A DNA stretch of 64,000 nucleotides, taken from positions 53,079-117,078 of the forward strand of contig MZNV01001837.1 in the NCBI GenBank assembly GCA_002081555.1, written 5' to 3'. Position numbers and translations under genes: made by a program. This document shows, in pieces, positions 1 to 12,193 of the stretch. The DNA comes from Protostelium mycophagum (Eukaryota; Evosea; Variosea; Protosteliida; Protosteliaceae). The notes beneath the pieces are model-generated. The model was not told the DNA's origin, made no database searches, and saw nothing but the letters and a program-made list of their open reading frames with translations. Each line of letters begins with the position of its first letter. Position 1 is the first letter of the stretch.

Positions 1-1204
1 ACACTGAAACTAGCATCAAGAAGGTCACCAAAGGAAAGATCGCCGTTTTCGCGGCAGGTCAGACTTTTTTCTCAAAAAACATTGTTTTCTAATTGAACAA
101 AAGGTATCGAGACAGCCAAGACAGAGACCAAAGACACCGTCATGATCAAGGATGCCGATACCTTGATCAACTACAATAAGACAGAGGAAGCTGCCATTGA
201 GGACGTCAGTGCTATTGAGGGTTTATTTGTATCTGATGAAGTTTAGGTGATCAAGAAGGTAGCTGAGGCTGGAGTGAAGGTGATTGTCAGCGGAGGTGCC
301 GTGAGCGAGATGGCCATGCATTACATTGAGAGATACGGCCTCATGTGCATCAAGGTCTTATCCAAATTCGACCTCAGAAGAGTCTGCAGAGCCGTCGGCG
401 CCACAGCGCTCGTCAGATTGGTGAGAATATTTATTTCATCGAAGAGATCTAATAAAACAAGGGAGCACCCACAGCCGAGGAGGCTGGATACTGTGACTCT
501 GTCTCTGTAGAGGAAATTGGAAGCACAAAGGTTACTGTCTTCAGACAAGACGTCACTGACTCTGGAATTTCCACTATCATTGTGAGAGCCGCAACACAGA
601 ACATTCTTGACGACATCGAGAGAGCTATCGGTAAATCTCACATTTTTATTTCAGAAATGTGCTGAAAAAACGCAGACGACGGAGTGAATGTGTATAAGGG
701 TCTTGTAAGAGACGGAAGATTTGTGGCAGGTGCCGCTGCGGCCGAGATTGCCCTCGCTCGCGCTATTGGACAATATGCCGACAGTACATCTGGTCTGACT
801 CAGCACGCCATAAGAAGATATGCAGAGGCTTTCCAGGTAAATTTTCATGGAAATAATATTTTTTGCTAAAATACACAGGTCATCCCCAGAACCATCGCTG
901 AAAATGCTGGACTCAAAGCCACCGATGTCATTTCCGCTTTGTACGCCGCCCACCAAAATGGCGACAAGAACACTGGTGTCAATATTGAGGTGATTCTCTT
1001 GTATTTTCTGTGGTTGCTGAGCAGAAGCAGGAGGGAGTCGAAGATGCTACAAAACTGGGAGTTTTTGACCACCTTGTCGCTAAGCAGAATGCCATTCGGT
1101 TAGCGACAGATGCAGCTGTAACCATCCTGCGAGTGGATCAGATTATCATGTCCAAGCAAGCTGGTGGCCCCAAGCCCCCTCAACAAGGAGCTAGAGACGC
1201 ATAA
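1..1204 (+). CDS. CCT8: T-complex protein 1 subunit theta (CCT8), 3' part
   Basis: C-terminal portion of the theta subunit of the cytosolic CCT/TRiC chaperonin, an ATP-driven ring that folds actin, tubulin and other proteins. The window starts inside the gene. Joining exons over six short GT-AG introns (58-103, 204-246, 421-461, 631-675, 837-878, 990-1030; the last acceptor may instead be 1024) gives the theta signatures GGAVSEMAMHYIERYGLM, GAPTAEEAGYCDSV, DDIERAIDDGVNVYKGLVRD and the subunit-specific tail LRVDQIIMSKQAGGPKPP. The 204-246 intron is chosen because it restores exact family spacing between the EEAAIED and VIKKVAEAG blocks. Stop at 1202-1204. It converges on the RRP5 gene, about 110 bp away. 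Identification is firm; the N-terminal half is outside the window. Confidence 0.95.
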
Positions 1205-1311
1205 AATGATACATTATCCACCTTTTCCTTCTCTTTTTCTTATTGATATCTTATGTATCATTGTTTTCATGAATAACAACCACAGGAGCAATACCTTGAA
1301 AAGTGGATTTA

Positions 1312-4300
1312 TTATGAGTTTTCCACGTATCGTGTGGCCTTCTGCTTCACGTGTTCGACTCTCTCTTCGTCTCCGTGGGCCTTCTCAAAGCTCATGAACC
1401 TCTTGAAGAACGTCTTCATACTCTTGGAGGACAATTTCAAACTGGTGATTCTCTCGAGCAGTTGTCGAATCGCTTCTTCGTCTCCCACTTGCATCTCTTT
1501 GTCTAAATAAACGCTCCATATGTCTGCTCTCTTGGGGAAATTTATCAAGACTCCCTCAAAGACAGAACGACCTCGCTCAACGGAGCCAATTTTGTATTCA
1601 AGTTGGCCGAGCTTGCTGGTAATGCTCACATCTGCAACTGTAAATCTTCTCTCCATGGCAAAGTTACAAGACTCACGTTTTGATTTAGGCAAAACTTGTA
1701 ATGCTCTGTTCAATAAGTTTCTGCATTTGGTAGCTTGTCCGTTCTTCAGGAGATATTCCATATTGCGAGCCCAGACGTCTTCGTCATCTTTGTATTTCTT
1801 CAACATTTTCTCAAACAGCCTTTCTATTTTCTACATCGAGTCAAACCTTCTGCTGGTTGTTGTCATGGATAAATAGTCACTCACCTCTGTGGCTTGAGCA
1901 TTGTCATATATCTCCAGCACTTTTTTGTTGACCAATAAATCGTCGTTGTATTTTATTGCGTTGGAATACACTTTTTCGAAACTTGCTTCGTCGCCGTACA
2001 ATTGTTCCAAGTTGAGCCAAGCGATCCAAATGTCCAATTTTGCGGATGCATTTGTCATTCCGACAGACTAGAGTTTCTCAGATTTTGAGGAGATGAGAGT
2101 TTGTCGAACAAGAAATCAACAAAGCCAACAAGAGGTTGCTGCATAAAAACATTTCGACAAAAGATCCTCACCTTTGTTCCTCTTTCTGCAATCTTTCTTG
2201 CTTTCTCAATTTCTGTTGTTGACAACTGCCAGATATTATTTTTGAACAAATATTGCTAATAGGCAATCAAAAACTCACGCAGAAAGCCATATACTGAACC
2301 CACAAATAAGAGCTGGAGGGTGAAGACAGTAAAAGTCTCTCAAAGTCTGCAGCACTCTGTGGCTCATTGTTGTTCATTCTCGCCTCTTCTTTCTATTTGA
2401 GAGTTAAGAGAAATATCTTATCGTGCACAAGACAGAAGGATCAACGATAACTTACCTCAGTAATCTCCCTCTCATGTCTTCTTTTCTCCAAATCACGCTG
2501 CTTTTTATTTAATCTCTTCTCTTTGTTTGTAGTCGCCTCCTCCTCCATGTCTTCTTCAGCGATATCCTCCTCTGCCACATCATCGTTGGCCTCTAATTCC
2601 AATCAGATTTTTGTCAAATCATGCATGATCCATATTTTACGGGAAGAAAATCATGTATTCTACTGATTCACAAAGATGATGAATGTCTATTTTCTCACTC
2701 GGTGCATCATTCTTCTTACGCTTGACACTCCAGTCAAACTGTGTGCTAGTGTTTAATACAGGCTTCACTTGCTCGACCTTTGCCTTCTTTGCTGCTCGCA
2801 TCTTTAAAAGTTTGAATTTTGCTCCTGTGTTCTCAGTTATTTCCCAAGATGATTTTTTCGACACCGAAAAAATCCGAAAAAGTTTTTTTGAGTTCCTCTC
2901 TCCAGAAAGTGCATCTCATGCAACAATACCTCTTTCAAAAGAATTTATACCATAGGATATTCTGCCTTCAAAATTACTGAGATTCATTATTCCCAGGCCA
3001 AAAAGGCTTCTTCCTGCATGTCATCGGCGTTATGTCCGCGCAGTTGATGGGTTCTATTCTGTCAAGAAACTTGGGGAGTGGAATCTTTGGGCTGGCCAAA
3101 AAGAACATATTGTTTTTGGCGAAGTTGTTTTGTTATCGGAAATTGATTTCTCAAAAGAAATGAGCCTTTTTTTATTCCGATGAGATTTGCATTCTTGTGA
3201 GAAGGAATTAATATCATTTCTTGTGGGGTGTGACAACTTTCTGTTTCTTTTTCAGTTCTGCTTTTGGGGCCACTGCCTCTGTTGCTTCTGGAGCTCTTTC
3301 TGATTCTAACATGCATCAGTTGTGACTTCTTAAACTTGTACAAGTGTTTCTACCCATTAAAACTCACTTTTTTCACTCAGTGCATTTTTACCCTTGATAG
3401 CAGTGTTAAGACGCTGAGTGTAGTTGAGCACCTCAAAGACATTTCTACCATCCACTTCCTCCACGAACTTGACCTTGAAGGTTTCGTCGACTTTGAACAA
3501 CTCGACGGATGGTGTTAACGCGAGTTGTGGGACGAACCCAACCACACCATTCACTAATACGAGCACGTATTCTTCATAGATTGCAATCACTTTAGCATCA
3601 TATTTCTCGTCTGTGTTTATATTCAGTTTTGATCTTCTTAGACAAATAATAATATTTTTGTTGAAATCACCTTTAGTCAAAGTAGTGCTGTCTGTGGTGA
3701 CTTCGCGAGAGATAAAGACCATATTATCTCTGATATCTATCACAATAGCACTGCCTCCCTTTTTACTTGGGGCAAAAGACATCATGGGTATCCCTGGTAT
3801 TTATTAGCAATCATTATTTTACCTTCTCTTTATCGAAATACATTAATTTTTTAAATGCACCGATAGTGTCTAAAAATATTGGTTACAAGGAAGATTGAAA
3901 TACCTTTGATGCCATTTTGAGTGGTAACAACAGCCTTCTTGCCGACCATTTCTTCCGTAAGCGTCACTTTCACCTTATATGATGGTTATTATGGTGTTTA
4001 TAACTATATATCACACCTCTTCTCCTATCTTGTGTGGAAAATCCGTAGATGCAATATCCAATTGTTTGAAATATTGATTTAGATCGACTGTACTCGTCAC
4101 TTCTGCGATTTCGCAGTTTGCTGTCTGCTTATTGTGGATCACTGGTTTGTCAGTCACTTTAACCCTCATCACGGCTCCAACTTTGGGAGTGAGGTGTTTT
4201 GGAAGGTGGATTCTGGCAGTGATTCCGAAGAAAGATATGGATGTGCTGTTGAGCTTCAAGTCATCGACCCAACCGGTGTAAATAGATCCTTCCTTCAGAT

Positions 4301-6986
4301 CCTTGTAACTGCCATTATTGGGACTATTTCTTGATAGGATAGATGGGTACCTGGTGGGGATCTTTCCTGCCTCTGCAGCGGTGAGGAGGGATTGTCTGAG
4401 TGTTCCGTAGTTTCTGTCTGCCTGGTTTGCGATGACCAAGATCTCCAACTCGGTCTTTTCTGATGCATACCGTTTGAAAAGTGCCTCTGACAGCGATCCA
4501 AAGTCAGAAATATGCTCAAAAGGCACGTAGAGGGTGTTGTCTTCAGCCGTGAACAACAGCGATCGAGCCTTTCCTTCATAAATGATTTTCGTCGCCTGTA
4601 AATGATTCAATATGTAGAATGAAAAATGAGATTTACCTTTGCGGTGACGGTGGTTCCCAATCTGAGAGGAGTGAATTCTTGTGTGCTTTCCACCTCCATT
4701 TTATCTTCGCTCGTATCGAGTGATAATGTCAAGCTAGGTCCTTCTACATTCATCACTTTCACTTTTATGGGCTGTATCATCATTAGAAGAGTTGGATATA
4801 GTCGTAGTTTTCAATACCTGAAAAGTTTTGTAGACTGATGTAAATGGTGGTCCGTGGAACCTCTTTACACGTCCCCAGACGTGTTGATAGAATCCGATGA
4901 AGAGTGCGTCTGGAGTCACCTGAATTGTGTCATTCTTGTCATATCTTGATGAAGCCACCTTGTTGACGAAGCCGTGTGCCAACTGACCGATCTTTACTTT
5001 CTCGCGATCGGTGATCAGTGGGTAGGGGGAATGTGTGAGGGTCTTCTTATATGTTAACGTGATCATCTTGTCACTCACATCCAGGACTCTCATCTCCAGC
5101 CGCTTTCCTACAGGGAATTTATTCTTCAAGCTCTTCTCGGTGAGGATCGGAGTGTCTCCGGCGTGTCCGATGGGCAAAAAACCCTTCACTGCGTTGGTGA
5201 GAGCCACAAGGACTCCGTTAGGTTTGACCGAGAGAACCTGCATATGTCAGGTTATGCGTCACGTCTAACAAGGCACTTACCGCACCAGAGACGGGCATTC
5301 CAGCATGTACATCATCTACTGACATCATAGCCTGTTCCAAGATCGATTTTTTGTCGCTGACAAAGAGCATGCCGTCCATATCCGCATAGCCCGTCACTCT
5401 GACCTCTAATACATCCCCATTGTTGTAAACTTTCTCATTCTTCTCTACCTTGAGAGCGGAGTGGACATTGTGTTCTGGAGTGTACAAGAGCACGATCTTC
5501 TCTTCTTGTGATTGTACTTCACCCTTGTATTTATCACCAATTTTGACCTATGTTGATCAGCCAATTGATTGTATGATAATATAGTATAATAGGGTATAAT
5601 AATATAGTATAATAGGGTATGATAATACAACTTACAGAGGGTGAGAATTTAACAAGTTTGAGTAGATGAGGCAAGTCGGAGATGGTGATCGTCTTTGTGA
5701 TCAGGCAGACGTGCACTATTCTGGCCAGAAATGAATTGCGACGAATTTTCTTTGTAGAAGAGGAAGATCTTGCCATTTGGCAGTTGTATAAACCATCGAA
5801 TATAGAGTATTCATCTCCATATTTGATCTCTCGTTCCCACTAGATACATCAGTGCACATTCTTACAACATTGTTATCTTCTGTTTGCTCATAAAATGTTG
5901 AGTGGAGATCATCTTGCGAAGAATTGGACCCACATTTGCCTGGACGAGCATACCGGGTCTGATGTCGGCCATTGTTTTGATATTTTTGGATTGAGTAATT
6001 AACTCTCCAAGATGTTCAGGTCTTGTCTCTACGTCGATGTTGCCATTCCGGCTGATACTCTTGATATAAGCCATGTGATTGGTGCCAAGGATGGCCTTTC
6101 TGATAGTCTTATCTCCCTCAGGATGAAATTTATCAAAGGGGATGAAGCATGAGTGAGCCTTGATACCGATATCTACAGTATAGCCCTTCTCTTCAACGGT
6201 GGCAAGTGTCACCTCGATAAATTGACCGGGGGAGAGATTCCTCAGGTCTTGATTCAAGCGGTCCACTTTGGTGGTGAGATTGATGCGATTGAGTTTTCTA
6301 TCGTTTGTGAGGTTTGTGGAGAGAGTTGCGACCCTGATCAGCTGACCGACTTCAAACATACTATCCAGTGTTGGAATTGGCTTCTGCTCTGCTGATTCCA
6401 GGTTATGTTGTAAGAGTTTTGATATGGGCTCTGATATGTCATTGATAGACAAGACCCCTAGAATGCATGAGCTGAAAATGTAATGAAGCATTCAAATGAA
6501 GAGGCTCACCTTTGTAGAAATTGGGGAGATTCACAAGGACTTCGAATCTATTTACAGAAGCAACAGCTCCCAGAAATACGGCCTCGCTAAGATTGCGTGT
6601 GCGAATCAAAGAAACAGAAGGGCGATTATCAACCTTCGTCGTCTTAATGGTGGAGACTTTGACTGCATGGATCAACAATAAGAGGAGATTTGTTAATACC
6701 TTTTTGCTTCTTATTAGGCTTGGCTTTAAGTTCTGTGGTCTCAGATTTTCTCTTCTCCTCACCGAAGAGATTGCCCACCTTGCTGATAATATTCTCCGTC
6801 TTTTTAGTGACAGATGTGATCCTCTCCGGTTTACCTCTTGGGAGGTCCTCATCAGCAGAACTGTTTTTGGAAATCAACATTATAATCGGTCCCATTCACA
6901 ACTTACCTATCCATGTTTTTTCTCTTCTTATCAAGAGCACTCTTAGCCGCTGATCCTCTGATGATCATCTCATCGTCGCTGGACAT
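1312..6986 (-). CDS. RRP5: rRNA biogenesis protein RRP5/PDCD11 (S1 repeats plus C-terminal HAT repeats)
   Basis: Large nucleolar factor needed for processing of both small- and large-subunit pre-rRNA. The start codon at 6984-6986 opens a charged Lys-rich leader ([20 protein letters not shown]). Many exons follow, encoding repeated S1 RNA-binding folds, for example the blocks around 5860-6490, 4730-5490 and 4010-4610. The last exons (1312-2250) encode HAT/TPR-like helices ending with [20 protein letters not shown], the classic RRP5 C terminus. Introns are short; the one at about 5530-5635 carries an AT-rich tandem repeat. Stop at 1312-1314. It starts head-to-head with PIGB, 111 bp away. I did not resolve every splice site, so the span is firm but the exact exon set is not. 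Confidence 0.9.
5571..5628. repeat. AT-rich tandem repeat in an RRP5 intron
   Basis: About two and a half copies of a roughly 24-bp unit built from GTATAATA and TAGGGTA blocks, located inside a minus-strand RRP5 intron and therefore probably neutral. Confidence 0.7.
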
Positions 6987-7097
6987 GATCGGTTGCTAAT
7001 TTATGAGAGATTTGTGAGATGATCTGTGACACTCCTTTCCCGGATTTTTTCTCGTCTATCATTGTAGACGGTCAAAAGACCGAAATAAATTCAATTC

Positions 7098-9276
7098 ATG
7101 AACTTGAGCCTCTCAACAATCTTTGTGGCCTTTTTGGTCTTTCGTTGGGCGAATGCATTGATTGTACGGACTCTATTTAGTCCTGATGAATATTGGCAGT
7201 CATTAGAGATTGCTCACGACATGGTCTTTGGGTAAGTCTGTTGAATAAAGTTCATAATATGAGCAGATATGGTTGGCGAACGTGGGAGTGGGAAGAAGGG
7301 ATCCGTAGTTTCGTTCATCCTCTCGTCTTTGCCCTTCCGTATCGTTTCCTGCAAATTCTCGGCATTGATTCCACCGACACAATCGTGAGCAACAACAATA
7401 CTTCGAAGTGGAATTGATTTGGTTGAGATCATAGCCCCCAAATTATTGCAAGGTGCTTTCACAGCTGTCGGTGATCTCTACGTTTATAGACTCTCCCTCT
7501 TGTTGTTTGGAAGGGAATGTACAAAGTGGGTGGTAAGTTGGTTTGATCAGTTCTTATTCTGATGTCAATAGATGGTACTCTATTTGAGTAATTGGTTCAT
7601 TTTTTATTGCATGGTCAGAACTTTCTCGAACTCGATAGAGACGGTCATCACCATGATCGCTTTATTTTATTGGAATTGGTTTCCGTCATCCAAGAATAAG
7701 GGTGTGAGTGTCAGGTAAAGGTCTTCTATATATTTTAGAGGTTGATATCGCTCAGAATGACGAGGTCTCTCAGTCTGGCAGCACTGGCAGTGATCATGAG
7801 GCCAACAAACGTCATTTTATGGCTCATTTTAGCTGTACATCAGATCCTTTTTCTTCCGAATATTAGACAGAAGATTCAATTTGTCACTCATTGTGTCATC
7901 GTGGGGTACAGTATTTTATTATATCTCACAATAATCTTTTAGAGTGAAATTAAGATAATAATAGAAGGCAGGAGTGTCTCATTATCTATACTTTTGATGA
8001 TTGATTCCTACTGTTACGGAAGATGGACTTTTGTCATTTGGAATTTCTTGTCCTTCAATCTGCTGAATGATGCCGGATCATTTTATGGAACTCATCCATG
8101 GCATTGGTATTTTACCCAAGGGATACCCACCGTGCTAGGGGCTTATACTATCTTCTTTCCTCAGGGCATAAGAGAATGCATTAGGAAGCAGATCTTTATC
8201 TTACCTGTTATAATATTTTCTTACGCTCTTGTTCTGAGCCTCTCCTCACACAAAGAGTTCAGGTGTGTTTTCGAATAGTCAATTTAATGACAACTCGATT
8301 GTATTCCTTCATGACATGTATGATAGATTTCTACTACCAATTCACCCATTGTGTATCATGATGTGCGCACTCTTTCTGTCACAAAAAAATAATCAAAAAT
8401 GGGTGAATTTAAAGAAGAGATTGCTCTTGATCACCTTCACAATTAATATCATTATGGCTTTTTATCTGTCTACAATGCATCAAGCTGGGCCTATCTCTGT
8501 GATGCATCACATAAAGGTAATTCTACATCATACATATTGCTGAACCCAAGGAAGAGCTGAACCAACCAGAATATGCACACCAGATACCCTGATGGTATGG
8601 ACGTACATTTCCTCATGCCGTGCCATTCTTCTCCATTCCAAAGGTAAAGAAAGACACCACGCAATGCTCTAATATACGTGGACTGGCTTTGCCGCATAAT
8701 TAAGAAGCAGATTGCTTGAGCATTTCAGTTTACTGTTTCTCCCTCACAGTAAAACATTGTCGGGTTCGTTCATATCGGCCAGTACTAAGGTGGGAGACCA
8801 CTTGGGAAGCCCTCGTGATGAGTTCTATTGCTTTGCTTTGGTTTTGTTGACAAATCTTACAGTTATATACACCGAAACGAGACGAGGATGATGATGCTTG
8901 ACTGCTCTCCAAGCAAACCATTTGACATTCACTACGTTGATCAAGCCGAGCAATTTAAGAATGACCCCGCAGCATTTGTATCTCATTTTTACGAGAAGAG
9001 GGAAGGAGATTACCCAATTGTCACGGAGAAACAGAGTAGGGCTCTGCCACATGTCATAGTCACCTTTCAACGTTATAAAGACAGGTTATCACCCTTCTTA
9101 TCAAATCACAATTACCTCATGGTATGTTTCTTTCATTATACACGATTTTATCAAGCTGAAACATTCAGGAGGCCGAATTATTTGACTCAATCGGTTTGGA
9201 TGGTACTGAGTTAGAGTTGGAATATGTGTTGCTCTACACAAGAGGGACAATAGAAGAAAAGGCAAATCTTGTTTGA
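7098..9276 (+). CDS. PIGB: GPI mannosyltransferase 3 (PIG-B/GPI10), ER membrane
   Basis: GT22-family alpha-1,2-mannosyltransferase that adds the third mannose to the GPI anchor precursor in the ER lumen. The ATG at 7098 opens a hydrophobic segment followed by the family motif [33 protein letters not shown], several membrane helices, then [15 protein letters not shown] and [14 protein letters not shown]. Past the last helices the exon starting near 8554 carries the conserved [11 protein letters not shown] segment, and the tail runs to the TGA at 9274-9276 after an intron at about 9121-9169. Introns are mostly about 40 nt except one of about 218 nt (8642-8859), which holds a 5S rRNA-like fragment. 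It is convergent with the glucanase locus. Identification is firm from motif order. Confidence 0.92.
8762..8825 (+). pseudogene. 5S rRNA pseudogene with internal deletion, inside a PIGB intron
   Basis: The first 18 bases (GGGTTCGTTCATATCGGC) and the last 46 match the intact 5S gene at 43933-44050. The middle of about 54 bases is missing, and a GGC triplet flanks the break on both sides in the intact copy. The lost part contains most of the internal promoter region. Three transitions near the 3' end weaken the closing helix. It lies in the sense direction in an enlarged intron. It cannot fold as a 5S rRNA, so I call it a pseudogene. Confidence 0.85.
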
Positions 9277-9475
9277 AAATGAAAATAACAAGGAAAATAC
9301 TGGATGGACATTCGATCTTCTTATAAGTTCTGTAGGTAGAAGCGTCTTGAAATCTACATTTGCAGAACAAGAGCAAATCAACGCCACTGACATCTCTGTT
9401 GATTTTGAAAATACTTTAGTCAGATCTTTCTTCGATCACCCATGAAAATGATGAAAAGAGATGATAATGATTTTA

Positions 9476-10525
9476 TCAATTCTGGACAACTCCCAATCCT
9501 CCAAAGCTGCAAGCCCCAGCGCCCTGTGAGGAACCGTACTGTTGATAGTACAAGTTCATTGCGTAGGACAATTGCTCGACAGTGTTGCAGGAGGTCCAAG
9601 GTCCACTCTCGATAGCAGAACAGTACTGAGGAAAGTTGCCGCACAACCAATTACGTGTCGAAGCGATCCAGTTGACATCGTAGTCGGAGGGATTCTCTGA
9701 GGAAGTTCTACACTTCAATTGTGAGAACATGCTCTGGCAAGGAGAGGCCACACTTGTAGATGGGGTAGTCAGTTGAGCTACCCCACCAAAATCGCAAGCT
9801 CCCGCTCCTGGGTGAAATTAAGTCTGGCAGGACGTCTTTGAAAGCGAATACCTTGAGAAGAGTAGGCATTATAGTATATATTCATGGCCCAAGATAATTG
9901 TTCTACACTGTTGCAACCAGCATATTTTCCACCTCCATTAATATCCACACAAAATTGGGGGAAATTACCACACAGCCAGTTGCGTGCATTGGTCACTGCG
10001 CTGGTACTCGCCTGAGAGGGATCCTCAGAGGGAGTACGGCATTGTAGTTGAGAGAACATAGTCTGACAATTAGATGTTTGGGTGGATGGGGGAAGAGTAG
10101 TGCCAGTGCTGGACAAAACTACACCAATCCCACCAAAACTACAAGCATCTGGTTCATTTCAATATTTCATCTTGTAGATTTCAGGTTTACCTGGTGAAGG
10201 ACCATACACTTGGTAGTACAAATTCATTGCATAAGATAACTGCTCCAGTGGATTGCAAGATGTCCACTTTCCACCCTGGTTGATCTCCGAACAATACTGA
10301 GGATAGACGCCGCACAACCAATTTCGAGCATTGTTGACGGAGCCGGAGTCCAATCCGGCAGGATCTTCAGATTTAGTGCGGCATTGCAGTCCTGCAAACA
10401 TATTTCGACAGCTCTCGCCACTGCCTGTGCTAGTAGGTGGAATACTATTGCCAGAAGTCGATCCAGATGGGGGCACTTCCCCGCTGGTGTCCCCTGGTGC
10501 TACCACATGTGCTAATCCGTTGAAA
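9476..10525 (-). CDS. X8/CBM43-type module exons 2-4 of the GH17 glucanase gene
   Basis: Three exons (about 10525-10185, 10150-9855, 9827-9476), each encoding one Cys-rich module with the pattern CRTxSEDP, NWLCGxxPQ(Y/F)C, C(N)xxEQLSYAMNxYY, which is the X8/CBM43 carbohydrate-binding fold. Each module is preceded by a linker containing A-C-x-F-x-G(G). They join cleanly through introns with GTAATC/GACAG, GTAAAC/CCAG and GTATTC/CCAG borders and end at the TGA at 9476-9478. They form the C terminus of the secreted GH17 protein encoded upstream. Sequence divergence between these modules is high, so they are old duplications, unlike the identical copies at 10573-11708. Confidence 0.8.
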
Positions 10526-10572
10526 TTACAAGCGGCATCTCCTGTCAGAGATAAGCAGGACGATGTTTTGGA

Positions 10573-11708
10573 ATGAGATTACCCTGTTGAGGAGCATAGA
10601 GAGAATACCAGAGATTCATAGCGTAAGAAAGTTGCTCCACCGAATTACAAGTACTGTACAGTGCTCCCGGCTGTATTGTTGTGCAGAATTGTGCGTTCTG
10701 TTGACACAGCCAACTGCGAGCCTGATTGATCGCATTAGGGTCCATTCGAGAGGGATCCTCACTGAGTGTGCGGCATTTAAGACCTCTGTACATGTCGTAA
10801 CACTGCTGAGGGGTGGCTGGGGGTTGAGTTGTGGGAGGGGGATTCCCTCCTTGGCAGGTGTAGATGAAAGAAGATTTTCTGGTTCTCTGTGTAGTGTACA
10901 GTCCAAAGTTATTCTCTGGGGTAGCGTTGTTCCCAGTCGCAGCATCAAATGCGGCATAGATGTAGACTCCAATCCCACGAGCTTGAGCTTGGCACATGAG
11001 AGCTGGCATAAAGGCAGCTTGATTAGCATAAGTCGCTTGAGAGTTTCCGAAAGCGGGACCTCCTGTCGGCCATCCTGTTTCGCCGATATACACTGGCTTT
11101 CCTTGTGCTTGGGCCACTACTGAATCGTAGCTCTGCAGAGATGAGATTACCCTGTTGAGGAGCATAGAGAGAATACCAGAGATTCATAGCGTAAGAAAGT
11201 TGCTCCACCGAATTACAAGTACTGTACAGTGCTCCCGGCTGTATTGTTGTGCAGAATTGTGCGTTCTGTTGACACAGCCAACTGCGAGCCTGATTGATCG
11301 CATTAGGGTCCATTCGAGAGGGATCCTCACTGAGTGTGCGGCATTTAAGACCTCTGTACATGTCGTAACACTGCTGAGGGGTGGCTGGGGGTTGAGTTGT
11401 GGGAGGGGGATTCCCTCCTTGGCAGGTGTAGATGAAAGAAGATTTTCTGGTTCTCTGTGTAGTGTACAGTCCAAAGTTATTCTCTGGGGTAGCGTTGTTC
11501 CCAGTCGCAGCATCAAATGCGGCATAGATGTAGACTCCAATCCCACGAGCTTGAGCTTGGCACATGAGAGCTGGCATAAAGGCAGCTTGATTAGCATAAG
11601 TCGCTTGAGAGTTTCCGAAAGCGGGACCTCCTGTCGGCCATCCTGTTTCGCCGATATACACTGGCTTTCCTTGTGCTTGGGCCACTACTGAATCGTAGCT
11701 CTGCAGAG
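10573..11708 (-). repeat. Perfect 568-bp tandem duplication (GH17 C-half plus X8 module)
   Basis: Bases 10573-11140 and 11141-11708 look identical over 568 bp. Each unit encodes the GH17 segment with the nucleophile motif VYIGETGWPT, the end of the catalytic domain and one X8 module, and stops just inside the following intron. The junction puts the end of an intron donor (GTAATCTCAT) directly against exon sequence, so reading straight through shifts frame. Either a very recent duplication or an assembly duplication. Confidence 0.9.
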
Positions 11709-12193
11709 CAATAGTGGCTCCTACTACTGGGTCTGCAACACCTATCATATCTCAACAGAATTTCTCTCATGAGATGTCACCTTGCCAGTAGGGAAAGACG
11801 TTCATGTAAATCATATCGACAGCTGCAATGATGGTGGCGTCAAATTTGAAATACGTATCAGCCGTTCCGACGGGCAAGGAAGAAGATAGGGTGTTTCTCA
11901 ACAGACTTCTCATGTCATTTACATATCCGGCCAGTTGAGAGGAGGTGATATCGCCTCTGTATAGATCCTCTGAACCGACTGTGATGCCCACAATAATGCT
12001 GGCGTCCAGTCCGATGTCGGAACGGGCCAGCTCTGTCACCGCCCTCTTCTCGTTCTCAAAGTAGATAGCGTAAGAAAGTTGCTCCACCGAATTACAAGTG
12101 CTGTACAGTGCTCCCGGCTGTATCGTTGTGCAGAATTGTGCGTTCTGTTGACACAGCCAACTGCGAGTCTGATTGATCGCATTAGGGTCCATT
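11141..12193 (-). pseudogene. Second GH17-X8 copy: X8 module fused to a GH17 domain lacking its start
   Basis: The reading frame runs from an X8 module (LCQQNAQFC, CNSVEQLSYA) directly into the middle of a GH17 domain (FENEKRAVTELARSDIGL), without start codon or signal peptide. It then crosses an intron at about 11736-11773 (acceptor GATAG instead of GACAG) into the GH17 C-half (VYIGETGWPT) and another X8 module. The fusion point near 12062 lies inside X8. Upstream, a 2-nt difference near 12196 puts this frame out of phase with the first copy. It may be a dead copy, or part of one long protein if the 2-nt loss is an error. Confidence 0.7.

Noticed and set aside
229-246. An 18-nt intron (GTATCTGATGAAGTTTAG) in CCT8
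   Set aside because: It would keep frame, but the 43-nt intron at 204-246 restores the exact family spacing between the flanking CCT8 blocks, so the longer one is preferred.
11134-11151. An 18-nt GT-AG mini-intron at the junction of the 568-bp units
   Set aside because: It arises from the duplication junction and its removal leaves the GH17 frame shifted, so it is not a plausible intron.
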